A stretch of 64,000 nt of DNA from Marivivens geojensis (GTDB lineage Bacteria > Pseudomonadota > Alphaproteobacteria > Rhodobacterales > Rhodobacteraceae): NCBI RefSeq assembly GCF_023540835.1, contig NZ_JALKCU010000003.1, forward strand, positions 245,526 to 309,525. Reading direction: 5' to 3'. The translations under genes and the position numbers were made by a program. Under the pieces are notes generated by a model, which made no database searches, was not told the DNA's origin, and saw only the letters and a list, made by a program, of their open reading frames with translations. Within the stretch, counting starts at the first letter, position 1; every line of letters starts with the position of its first letter. Of the stretch, positions 54,715 through 64,000 are shown piece after piece.

Positions 54715-55974
54715 TTAGTTCACTTTTTGAACGCCGGTCAGTTTGCCGGCGACGATTGAAATGGCGGCAGCAAAGAAGCTGAACAACGCACCCATTTTAG
54801 CTGCGTCCTGAACAGGACCAGCGTCAAAGGCAACCGAGGCCACGAACAGAGCCACGGTAAAGCCAATCGCGGCGACACAGCCGATTACGAAGAGGTCGAT
54901 GATCCGCATGCCTTCTGGCAGGCCAAGGCGAAGTGGTTTCGCCGCGATCCAGCCCATGATCATCACGCCGAGGGGTTTGCCGATCAGCAGACCAGCAAGC
55001 ACGAGCCAAGTCGGTTCAGAGATGGATTTAAACTCTACACCAGCGTTCAAGAGGCCGAAGAACAACAGGATGATTTCAACGGGATACTTCAACGCGTGTT
55101 CGATGTCGTTGAGCAGGTCATGCAGGTGAGTTTCAGCGTCAGAGAAGAAGCCGAACGCACGGTCCGCATGAGGGATTGTTGGAACGATCGGCAGGAGGCC
55201 AAGTGCAGGGTGAATGCCCGACTCTTGGAAGCCATACCAGCTAAGAGCCGCCGCAATCGCGTAGGGCCAGAACGACAGTTTTTTGCGCACCCAAGTGGAG
55301 TTCGGGCGGGCTTGATTGCCGCGGTCCAGATGGCGGGGCAGCCAGTTTGCCAGCACGAAGACTGCGATGGCAGCGCCGAACGAGAGCAGCAGCCAAACCG
55401 GAGCCAGATCGCCCGATGGGTAGAAGATCGCGAGGATCAACAGGCCGACAGCGTCGTCCGCGATTGCCAGAAGAAGCAGGAAGCGAACCGCAGGGTGACC
55501 AGCGCCGAACACCAGACGACCAACGAGGTACGAAAACGCGATGTCTGTCGCGGTGGGGATCGCCCAACCTTTGGACACGGCATCGTAGGTGTCCGAACCG
55601 AGGAATGCTGCGAGGCCAAGGTAAACAGCCACTGGACCAAGCACGCCACCAGCGGTCGCGATCAGCGGGGTTGCAGCTTTCTTGCCGCGCAAGGACCCAT
55701 TTTCGAGGATAATCGCTTCCCAGACTTCCTTGGCTGCGATGGCAAAGAACAACGCCATGAGGACATCATTGACCAGATAGTGGAGAGTCAGCGTGCGTGT
55801 GACATGCCCGTGGCCGTCATCATGCAGGTGACCGATAAAGAAGTTATCGATCAGAACATAATCGACAAAATGGTGATAGCTTTCGGGGTTGGTGTTCGCC
55901 CATGCGAGAGCGGCAAGCGCCCCGATGATTAGCAGGAGCGAGTATTGCGTAAGAAAGTTCCAGACGCGGTACAT
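54715..55974 (-). CDS. nhaA: Na+/H+ antiporter NhaA
   Basis: A 419-residue, multi-helix antiporter. Family segments are LALHYLVNDVLMALFFAIAAKEVWEA (given here in part), WAIPTATDIAFSYLVG, and LLLLAIADDAVGLLILAIFY with the paired aspartates that bind sodium and protons. The late TVALFVASVAF helix is also typical. It exports sodium in exchange for protons, important for a marine or salt-exposed cell. A TTGACGTCAA palindrome lies about 45 bases before the start. Confidence 0.94.
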   Translation of the reverse strand: MYRVWNFLTQYSLLLIIGALAALAWANTNPESYHHFVDYVLIDNFFIGHLHDDGHGHVTRTLTLHYLVNDVLMALFFAIAAKEVWEAIILENGSLRGKKAATPLIATAGGVLGPVAVYLGLAAFLGSDTYDAVSKGWAIPTATDIAFSYLVGRLVFGAGHPAVRFLLLLAIADDAVGLLILAIFYPSGDLAPVWLLLSFGAAIAVFVLANWLPRHLDRGNQARPNSTWVRKKLSFWPYAIAAALSWYGFQESGIHPALGLLPIVPTIPHADRAFGFFSDAETHLHDLLNDIEHALKYPVEIILLFFGLLNAGVEFKSISEPTWLVLAGLLIGKPLGVMIMGWIAAKPLRLGLPEGMRIIDLFVIGCVAAIGFTVALFVASVAFDAGPVQDAAKMGALFSFFAAAISIVAGKLTGVQKVN

Positions 55975-56016
55975 GCAGCTTTCCTCGTTATTTAGGTGAC
56001 GTGCGATTACCGTAAC

Positions 56017-56026
56017 TTGACGTCAA
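56017..56026. promoter_or_regulatory. Palindrome TTGACGTCAA upstream of nhaA
   Basis: A perfect 10-base palindrome, 43-52 bases upstream of the nhaA ATG on the minus strand, in a position suitable for a regulator or for overlapping a -35 element. No regulator can be named from the sequence. Confidence 0.3.
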
Positions 56027-56255
56027 TCACAACGATGCGGTGTAGCTCTATACCGCCTTTGGCCCCTGTTGTGTCCATTTGCGCTAAGGCTTTTCGGCAA
56101 ATCCGAGCAATTACGGCCATATTGGTGAAATTTATCGGTTTGCCTAGTTTGTATCGTGGAAATTGTCCTATTCGCCGCAGCCGACCCTTGCCCTTGGGCA
56201 CGCGGCGCAATAGGCCAAAGCCCAATATGCGGACCGCAAACGGATGAGGTGTTCC

Positions 56256-57041
56256 ATGATGACAGAGCTCGATACCGCCCACGCTGCGATGGATGTCGAC
56301 CCCGAGAATGATGCGGCGCGTCTGCGGTTCTACGAACGCCTCGCCGATACCGAGATGTTCCTTTTGCTGGCGTCAGAGCCTGAGGGCGATGACGATATCA
56401 ATCCCGAAGTGATTGAAGCCGACGATGTGCAATATGTCCTCGTCTTTGACCGCGAAGAGCGTCTGGCCGATTTTGCAGAGCGGGCAGCGAGCTATGCGGC
56501 TCTGTCGGGGCGTGGTCTTGCGCAGATGTTGGTCGGGCAGGGCGTCGGTATGGGGGTGAACCTTGGTCAGCCCTCGTCGATCCTGATCCCACCTTCGGCT
56601 ATTGAATGGCTGATTGAAACGCTTGGCAATGCACCAGAAGAAGCCCAAGCGCGTCCTGTTGAAATCACGGCTCCCAAAGGGTTACCCGAGTCTGTCGTGA
56701 CAGGATTGGACCGCAAACTTGCGACGGCTGGAGGATTGGCCGAGGTCGCTTATCTTTCTGGCGTGACCTATGACACGGGCGCACGCGGTCATATTCTGAC
56801 CTATGTGGGCGCTGTCGAAGGCGCAGAACCTGCCTTAGCACGTGCTGTTGCCGAAGCGCTGACGTTTTCAGGCGTGGACGCAGGTATGATCGACGTCACC
56901 TTTGTGCCTGCAGACAGCGATTTTGTCGCGCGACTGGAACGTGTTGGGCTGCGGTTCGATTTGCCGAAACCAGAGGTTCCACAAGCCATCCCAGGGTCTA
57001 ACCCAGGCATGGACCCAGCGCGTCCGCCAAAGCTGCGTTAA
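56256..57041 (+). CDS. SseB family protein
   Basis: A 261-residue protein from the ATG at 56256 (GAGG eight bases upstream; ATGs at 56244 and 56259 are alternatives). The N-terminal SseB-like domain reads RFYERLADTEMFLLLASEPEGDD then VLVFDREERLADFAERAASYAALSGRGLAQML, with PSSILIPPSAIEWL. The C-terminal half resembles the SseB C-terminal (enhanced serine sensitivity) domain. Function in the family is poorly defined. It ends overlapping the convergent GhrA-like gene by four bases. Confidence 0.82.
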   Translation: MMTELDTAHAAMDVDPENDAARLRFYERLADTEMFLLLASEPEGDDDINPEVIEADDVQYVLVFDREERLADFAERAASYAALSGRGLAQMLVGQGVGMGVNLGQPSSILIPPSAIEWLIETLGNAPEEAQARPVEITAPKGLPESVVTGLDRKLATAGGLAEVAYLSGVTYDTGARGHILTYVGAVEGAEPALARAVAEALTFSGVDAGMIDVTFVPADSDFVARLERVGLRFDLPKPEVPQAIPGSNPGMDPARPPKLR

Positions 57042-57961
57042 TAGCCTCGGGTCCGATCGACGAGGTTTAGGAGTGGCTCGCCTGCTTCGGCACGGCGCAG
57101 ATTTTCCGCGATTTGTTCAACAGCCGTTTCGGGTCGCGTTTCGCTGGCGATATGGGGCGTGACCGTAACATTAGGGTGCGCCCAGTAGGGGTGATCTGCG
57201 GGGAGCGGTTCGACACGGAACACGTCCAACGTGGCGTGTACAACCTGCCCAGAGTTGAGTGCGGCCAATAGCGCATGGTCGTTGATCAGTGCACCCCGAC
57301 CTGGATTGATTACAAACGCGCCTTTGGACATCGTGGCCAGTGCGTCTGCGTCCAAAATATTTTCGGTCTGCGACGTGAGAGGCAGCAAAAGAACCGCGAT
57401 TTGCGCGTCCTTGAGCGCTTCAGCTGGTGATCCCGATAGGCAGCGGATGCCGTCGATGGATTTTGGTGTTCTGCTCCAACCAGTCACTGGGAATCCAAGC
57501 TGCACCAATGACTTAGCGCAGGCTGCACCAAGTTCCCCGAGCCCGAGAATCGTGACAGGTCGATCCTTTGACAGCGGTGGTGCCACGGGGGCCCATTCGC
57601 CGTTTTGGTTTTTGATCTGCTGATCCATACCCAGATGATGGCGCAAAACATGGCCCGTCACCCATTCGACCATGCCTTGGGTCAGTCCAGTATCAACCAA
57701 TCGGCACAGCGGCTGGGTCAGGGTGGTATTTGGGGCGATGGTTTCGACCCCTGCCCAAAGGCTAAGTACCGCTTTGCAGCGGGTGAAGGGCGAAAAGTCA
57801 GTCAACGTCGGGTTGGGCGCGAAGATGATATAGTCGACCTGTTCCGCAGGAATATCCGTGCCGAGGTTGATGTCGACGCCTTTAGCCGCGCAGGCCTCGA
57901 TCAGAAGATCTCGGTATATGTCCCAAAGCTGCGGACGAGCGGAAAAGAGAATATTGATCAT
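57038..57961 (-). CDS. ghrA: GhrA-like glyoxylate/hydroxypyruvate reductase
   Basis: A 307-residue D-2-hydroxyacid dehydrogenase of the GhrA subgroup. The N-terminal NILFSARPQLWDIYRDLLIE differs from the classic SerA-like form. The NAD(P) loop is TILGLGELGAACAKSL, and the catalytic residues lie in VINPGRGALINDHALLAAL and VTVTPHIASETRPE. Its ATG overlaps the rodA stop (TAATG), so it is expressed as the last gene of the cell-elongation operon. Confidence 0.88.
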   Translation of the reverse strand: MINILFSARPQLWDIYRDLLIEACAAKGVDINLGTDIPAEQVDYIIFAPNPTLTDFSPFTRCKAVLSLWAGVETIAPNTTLTQPLCRLVDTGLTQGMVEWVTGHVLRHHLGMDQQIKNQNGEWAPVAPPLSKDRPVTILGLGELGAACAKSLVQLGFPVTGWSRTPKSIDGIRCLSGSPAEALKDAQIAVLLLPLTSQTENILDADALATMSKGAFVINPGRGALINDHALLAALNSGQVVHATLDVFRVEPLPADHPYWAHPNVTVTPHIASETRPETAVEQIAENLRRAEAGEPLLNLVDRTRGY

Positions 57962-59100
57962 TATCGTGCCCTATGGACGTGTGCGCTCTGGATAAGGCCG
58001 AAACCGACCAACAGCACCAACATTGCCGAACCGCCGTAGCTGACCATCGGCAGAGGTACACCCACGACCGGCGCCATGCCCATCACCATCGACATATTCA
58101 CCGCGAAATAGAGGAAAAATGTCATCGTGATGCCCAATGTCAGCAAAGATCCGAACCTGTCGCGGTTTTGTAGGGCCGTGAAAATGCAGATCAAAATCAG
58201 CGCAACATAGAGAGCCAATAGGGTCGTGGCACCGATAAAACCAAATTCTTCGGCCAAGGTGGTGAAAATAAAGTCGGTATGCTTTTCGGGCAGGAAGTTC
58301 AGGCGCGATTGCGTGCCTTGCATGAACCCGCGTCCTGTCCACCCGCCCGAGCCGAGTGCGATTTTTGCTTGTGTGATGTGATACCCCGCGCCCAGCGGAT
58401 CACTGGCTGGATCGAGGAAGGTCTCAATTCGACGGTATTGGTAGTCTTTCAACAACTGCCAAGATTGGCCTTTGGATACCATCACGGCCCACACGACGCC
58501 GACCCCGCTTGCGATGACGGCTGCAAAGTAGGCCCAATGGACGCCGGCGAGGAACATGATCGTGCCACCACCAATCATCACGAGCAAGGCTGTTCCAAGG
58601 TCGGGCTGTTTTAGGACCAGCGCCGTGGGCACCATGATGATCATCACGGGTATAAAGACCCAAAGTGGGTGGGATTTGCGGTTCAGAGGCAGCCAGTCGT
58701 AATAGGAGGCGAGGAACATCACGACGGTGATTTTTGCCAATTCCGACGGTTGAAGCACCATAAAGCCGAGGTTGATCCAGCGCTGGGCCCCCATGCGGAC
58801 TTCGCCGAAAAGCTCAACCGCGATCAAGAGGAGGACAGAAACGATATAGCCGACCGCAGAGACGTTGCGCCAAAACCAGATCGGAATCATTGCGATGCCC
58901 AACATCACCGCCATGCCCAACGCAAAGCGTTTCAATTGCGGTTCGAGCCAAGGGTTTATGGAGCCGCCAGCGACGGAATAGAGCATAATAAAGCCCGCGC
59001 TTGAGATCGCGCAGAGTAATAGAATGATCGGCCAGTTTAGAAAGAGGAGCTTTCTGAACCCCGTCGGAACCGATTTCACGTTATATTCGAGGTAGCTCAT
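57961..59100 (-). CDS. rodA: Peptidoglycan polymerase RodA
   Basis: A 379-residue SEDS protein with about ten membrane helices. Conserved segments are GAQRWINLGFMVLQPSELAKI, KQPDLGTALLVM, the catalytic-site region GSGGWTGRGFMQGTQSRLNFLPEKHTDF (in part) and VVGVPLPMVSYGGSAML. RodA polymerises lipid II during lateral wall growth, working with PBP2. It starts 1 base after the mrdA stop. Confidence 0.96.
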   Translation of the reverse strand: MSYLEYNVKSVPTGFRKLLFLNWPIILLLCAISSAGFIMLYSVAGGSINPWLEPQLKRFALGMAVMLGIAMIPIWFWRNVSAVGYIVSVLLLIAVELFGEVRMGAQRWINLGFMVLQPSELAKITVVMFLASYYDWLPLNRKSHPLWVFIPVMIIMVPTALVLKQPDLGTALLVMIGGGTIMFLAGVHWAYFAAVIASGVGVVWAVMVSKGQSWQLLKDYQYRRIETFLDPASDPLGAGYHITQAKIALGSGGWTGRGFMQGTQSRLNFLPEKHTDFIFTTLAEEFGFIGATTLLALYVALILICIFTALQNRDRFGSLLTLGITMTFFLYFAVNMSMVMGMAPVVGVPLPMVSYGGSAMLVLLVGFGLIQSAHVHRAR

Positions 59101-59101
59101 G

Positions 59102-61045
59102 TCAGGCCCTATCGTTGCCTTGAATGGCCCCAGGTTGAACGCGGTTTTGGATTGCGCGTTGCTGTTCCGAAATGCGGCCTCGCACGTTCGACGGATACGC
59201 TTCCAACGGAGGCTGCCCTTCGTAGAGGGCTTGAAGCATCACGTCGCGCGCAATTGGCGCAGCGGCAGCGGACCCGCCACCACCGTGTTCGACAACGACC
59301 GCAACCGCGTATTTTGGATCATCCACGGGGGCAAAGCCCACAAACAACGCGTGGTCACGGCGTTCCCATGGTAGGTCGGCGTTGCTCGTCACGCCACGCG
59401 CGCGTTCCTCTGCGGTGATGCGGCGCACCTGACTGGTGCCAGTCTTTCCGCCCATGCGTTTGTCGGAGACGTTGATCCGCGACCCATAGGCTGTGCCACG
59501 GTTGTTGTTTGACACCGCATCCATCGCTGCACGAATACGGCGGAGGTAGTTTTCGTTGAGGCCGATTGTGTCGTCGCTCTGCTTTGGTGTCTCGATACCG
59601 TCGATCGTGTGGATCAGGCGTGGTGTGATGGTGCGTCCGGTTGCGATGCGTGCGGACATGATCGCCAGCTGGAGCGGCGAGGCTAGGACATAGCCCTGTC
59701 CGATGGATGCGTTGACCGTGTCACCAATCCGCCAATCCTCACCGCGAACGGTGGCTTTCCACTCTTTATCGGGTGCAAGCCCTTCGGCCACTGCCGACAA
59801 GGGGAGGTCATGTCGGACGCCTAGGCCAAACCGCCGTGCCATTGCCGAAATCTTATCAATGCCGACGCGCTGGGAGACCTCGTAATAGTAGCAGTCACAG
59901 GACTGTTTGAGGCTGTCATGTAAGTTGACGTTGCCGTGCCCGCCGCTTTTCCAGCAGTGGAAACGGGTGCCAGACACTTCGGTGTAGCCACGACACAGGA
60001 TCGTCTCTTCGGGGTCCAACACGCCGTCTTCGAGTGCCGCAAGCGCGGTGATCATCTTGAACGTCGACCCCGGTGGGTAAGTGCCTTGCACGGCTTTGGC
60101 GGCGAGGGGGCGGAACGGGTTTTCGTTCAAAGCGTTCCATTCGGCAACAGAAATTCCGCGCACAAAGAGGTTCGGATCGAACGAAGGCGATGACACGACC
60201 GCACGCAGATCACCGTTTTCGAGGTCAATCACCACGGCGCCAGCGGATTCACCCTCGAGGCGCGCTTCGACGTAAGTTTGTAGTGCGCTGTCGATGGTCA
60301 ACTGAAGGTCGGCACCGGGCTGCCCCTCTTCACGCGACAGTTCGCGCATAACGCGGCCAATGGCATTCACCTCGATTTGACGGGTGCCAGCCGATCCACG
60401 CAGGACTTCTTCCATCTTGGCTTCGACGCCTGTCTTCCCAATCTGGAATTTGGGAATCTGGAGGAGAGGATCAGGGTTTTCGATGCGGCTGAGGTCGAAA
60501 TCCGATACGGGACCGACATAGCCAATAACGTGGGCGAGGTCCGCGCCTTGTGAATAATAACGGCTCAGGCCAACCTCGGTCGTTACACCGGGCAGGGCAG
60601 GGGCATTTACGGTCACGCGGGTGATATCGTCCCACGTCAGACGGTCCGCGATGGTGACAGGCACAAAGGCGGAACGGTTGCTCATCTCTTTGAGAGCTTC
60701 CGCACGCGCGGTGTCGGACAGTGGGATAAGTTGAGACAGACGGTCGAGAACCTCTTCAACGTCGCCCGCATCCTCGCGGGTCATCGTAATGCGATAGTTC
60801 TGTTCGTTCCCCGCGAGTAACACGCCACGGCGGTCATAGATTAAACCGCGAGCAGGCGGTAATAGCTTGATGTTAATGCGGTTTTCATCGGCCAATAGGC
60901 GGAATGTCTCTGCCTGTTCGACCTGCATCGACCGTAGTTTCAGCGCCAATAGACCTGCCGTCGCAAGCTGCAACCCACCCACGACCAAAGTGCGGCGGCC
61001 AATGCCCCGCTGGCTCTGCGCAGTGTCCTTTGGTGGGCGTTTCAC
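59102..61045 (-). CDS. mrdA: Penicillin-binding protein 2 (D,D-transpeptidase)
   Basis: A 647-residue class B PBP with an N-terminal membrane anchor (about residues 18-38). The dimerisation domain has PPARGLIYDRRGVLLAGN. The transpeptidase motifs are SxxK at Ser327 (GTYPPGSTFKM), SxD-type KQSCDCYY in place of the usual SxN, and KTGTSQ. It cross-links glycan strands made by RodA. It overlaps mreD by four bases. Confidence 0.96.
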   Translation of the reverse strand: MKRPPKDTAQSQRGIGRRTLVVGGLQLATAGLLALKLRSMQVEQAETFRLLADENRINIKLLPPARGLIYDRRGVLLAGNEQNYRITMTREDAGDVEEVLDRLSQLIPLSDTARAEALKEMSNRSAFVPVTIADRLTWDDITRVTVNAPALPGVTTEVGLSRYYSQGADLAHVIGYVGPVSDFDLSRIENPDPLLQIPKFQIGKTGVEAKMEEVLRGSAGTRQIEVNAIGRVMRELSREEGQPGADLQLTIDSALQTYVEARLEGESAGAVVIDLENGDLRAVVSSPSFDPNLFVRGISVAEWNALNENPFRPLAAKAVQGTYPPGSTFKMITALAALEDGVLDPEETILCRGYTEVSGTRFHCWKSGGHGNVNLHDSLKQSCDCYYYEVSQRVGIDKISAMARRFGLGVRHDLPLSAVAEGLAPDKEWKATVRGEDWRIGDTVNASIGQGYVLASPLQLAIMSARIATGRTITPRLIHTIDGIETPKQSDDTIGLNENYLRRIRAAMDAVSNNNRGTAYGSRINVSDKRMGGKTGTSQVRRITAEERARGVTSNADLPWERRDHALFVGFAPVDDPKYAVAVVVEHGGGGSAAAAPIARDVMLQALYEGQPPLEAYPSNVRGRISEQQRAIQNRVQPGAIQGNDRA

Positions 61046-61581
61046 AGGCGTCTCCCCAGATCGTCAACTTCGCCCATCGCGGGACGGCTAATCCCGAAAG
61101 CGAAGTAAGATAAGAACACCACAATAGGATAAACCAAAATCGTGATGGTCAGTTGGGTTAATGTCAGCATCAACGGGGCTTGCTGCAAGAGTAAGATGGT
61201 CAAAATAACGCGATAGCCCACGTAAAGACCCACGAGCGTTCCTGTGACGAGTAGCCATTCAAACGGAAAGGCCAAGGCCCGCAGGTCGGCGGCACGATTG
61301 CGCAAAATCTCGGTGCTGATCACGATCAACGCGGCCCAAAGCCCGGGTGGTCGGTCGAGCAAGATATCGGCACTGAAATGAACCAGCGCGATTAAGGCGA
61401 TAGGCGTAAGGTCTGGACGTCGGATCACCCAAGCCAGAGTGAAGGCGACCAGAATATCAGGTGCTGCGATGCGGTCAGGCACCATGTTCAGAGGTAACAT
61501 CTGGGCGAACAGAAAGGTGAACGACAGACCGACAAAAAGGACGCGTCCAGCCCAACGACGTGTTGCCTGAACCTCAGCCAT
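61042..61581 (-). CDS. mreD: Rod shape-determining protein MreD
   Basis: A 179-residue hydrophobic protein with five or six membrane helices, between mreC and mrdA. Sequence conservation in MreD is low; recognisable features are MVPDRIAAPDILVAFTLAWVIRRPD (in part), the LLDRPPGLWAALIVISTE segment and context. It belongs to the elongasome. It overlaps mreC by eight bases and mrdA by four. Confidence 0.9.
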   Translation of the reverse strand: MAEVQATRRWAGRVLFVGLSFTFLFAQMLPLNMVPDRIAAPDILVAFTLAWVIRRPDLTPIALIALVHFSADILLDRPPGLWAALIVISTEILRNRAADLRALAFPFEWLLVTGTLVGLYVGYRVILTILLLQQAPLMLTLTQLTITILVYPIVVFLSYFAFGISRPAMGEVDDLGRRL

Positions 61582-62482
61582 CTGAAGGCGCTTCCATAGT
61601 TTCGGGCGATGCGGCTTCTACGGCGTTGGGGGCTAAGAGATTGCCAGGGTCGTCGATGCGTTCCCGTGGTTGGCTGCGCAGCACACGCAGAAATTCGAGC
61701 CGTTCGTAGTCTGCCGACAGACGCACCCGAAGGCGGTTGTCGGTGCCGAGGGCAACCTGACCAATCAGCAGGTCGGCAGGGAATACGCCACCATCCCCAG
61801 AGGATACAACGCGATCGCCGGGGCGAACCTGATCCGGGGCCTCAAGGAATTCGATAGGCGGGTTACGAGTGTTGTCGCCCATCAGGATCGCCCTTTGGCC
61901 AGAGCCTTGGATGATGATCGGCACACGGCTGGACGTATCAGTCAGTAATAGAACGCGCGAAGTTTCCTGACCGACGCCAGAGATGCGCCCTACAAGCCCG
62001 ATCCCATCCATAACGGCCCAACCGTCGGTGATCCCGTCCCGCGCCCCGACGTTCAAAAGCACGGACTGTCGGAATGGTGATCCACTGTCCGCCAATACGA
62101 TGCCCGTGATATAGGTTAGCTGAGGGTCGAGTTGGACGTTGTTCAGGTCCAACAGTTTTGCGTTCTCCTGCTCGAGCTGCAGTGCCGCTTCGCGCCATGC
62201 TTTCATCTGCTGCAATTCGCGTCGCAAGTCTGCGTTCTGTTCAACAAGACGTTGATAGGATTGGAAATCCGACACGATGCGAGTCAGCCCAGTGACGGGG
62301 GTCATCACCCAATCCATCGGAGGAATAACACGGTCGAGCACGGCAGAGCGGAACCGCTCAACACGCGGACTATCAATCCGCCAGACCAAAAAGATCGCGA
62401 GAAACAGGATTACCAGCACGGCCACCAACAGCCGCCGAAGCGGAGCTGAATAGGTATCTTCGCGCTGGTTCTCCCGTGCCAC
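61574..62482 (-). CDS. mreC: Rod shape-determining protein MreC
   Basis: A 302-residue protein with one N-terminal membrane helix (about 13-30), a coiled coil (about 70-110, LVEQNADLRRELQQMKAWRE) and the periplasmic beta-barrel domain with SGSPFRQSVLLNVGARDGI, WAVMDGIGLVGRISGVG and GDRVVSSGDGGVFPADLLIGQV. It activates PBP2 and links MreB to the wall machine. It starts 3 bases after the mreB stop. Confidence 0.95.
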   Translation of the reverse strand: MARENQREDTYSAPLRRLLVAVLVILFLAIFLVWRIDSPRVERFRSAVLDRVIPPMDWVMTPVTGLTRIVSDFQSYQRLVEQNADLRRELQQMKAWREAALQLEQENAKLLDLNNVQLDPQLTYITGIVLADSGSPFRQSVLLNVGARDGITDGWAVMDGIGLVGRISGVGQETSRVLLLTDTSSRVPIIIQGSGQRAILMGDNTRNPPIEFLEAPDQVRPGDRVVSSGDGGVFPADLLIGQVALGTDNRLRVRLSADYERLEFLRVLRSQPRERIDDPGNLLAPNAVEAASPETMEAPSDG

Positions 62483-62485
62483 GGC

Positions 62486-64000
<1,515 letters not shown>

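Overview
The window reads as chromosomal DNA of a marine-type alphaproteobacterium of the Rhodobacterales (Roseobacter group). The evidence is the set of family-typical genes: an RpoHII-type heat-shock sigma factor, a DUF1489 protein, a B12-dependent class II ribonucleotide reductase, XdhABC joined to a BMP-type ABC transporter, a dimethylglycine-dehydrogenase-like FAD/GcvT protein, a HisS-HisZ-HisG cluster, and an ALDH16-like double-domain aldehyde dehydrogenase next to deoC (an ALDH16 of this kind is known from Loktanella). Genus is an inference. Gene density is very high, with many 4-base ATGA or GTGA overlaps. I saw no phage genes, insertion sequences, CRISPR arrays or integrated islands, so this is core rather than accessory sequence.

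Left part (1-20 kb): a lipoprotein activator of penicillin-binding proteins, cut by the left edge, is followed by rsmI, a YraN protein, gshB and an esterase. Facing them are comM, a glutathione S-transferase and the cobalamin genes cobU and a CobC-like phosphatase. A long co-directional run follows: rpoH2, chaN, coaBC, dut, a membrane-anchored MoeB/ThiF-like protein, an M3 peptidase and a lipoprotein hydrolase. A well-formed RpoE-type promoter lies just before rpoH2. Then come a cation efflux transporter, an SH3 protein, a hydroxyacid dehydrogenase, a flavin-binding protein and panC-panB. With coaBC, these give pantothenate and CoA steps in two places.

Middle part (20-46 kb): a four-EF-hand protein, a dimethylglycine/sarcosine dehydrogenase-like enzyme and an FAD amine oxidase. 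Next is a seven-gene minus-strand run, xdhA-xdhB-xdhC-ATPase-permease-permease-BMP lipid/nucleoside-type binding protein, that would couple purine uptake to oxidation. Divergent to it is dnaE, followed by an unrecognised lipoprotein, slyX, hisS-hisZ-hisG, a DUF1489 protein, nrdJ (with a candidate pair of NrdR boxes) and rsgA.

Right part (46-64 kb): deoC with the ALDH16-like enzyme (deoxyribose phosphate to acetaldehyde to acetate is the natural reading); a free YceI protein facing a cytochrome b561-YceI fusion; tRNA-Gln(UUG); a KpsT/KpsE polysaccharide-export pair without a visible KpsM; nhaA; an SseB-family protein; and the complete cell-elongation operon mreB-mreC-mreD-mrdA-rodA with a GhrA-like reductase attached at its end. 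The last 160 bases resemble an rRNA-operon promoter and leader reading out of the window.

No wholly new system stands out. The best leads are regulatory (the RpoE site before rpoH2, the NrdR pair, a terminator hairpin touching the comM start) and unusual architectures (b561-YceI, ALDH16-like, membrane-anchored MoeB, the FFGRMFA-repeat lipoprotein).
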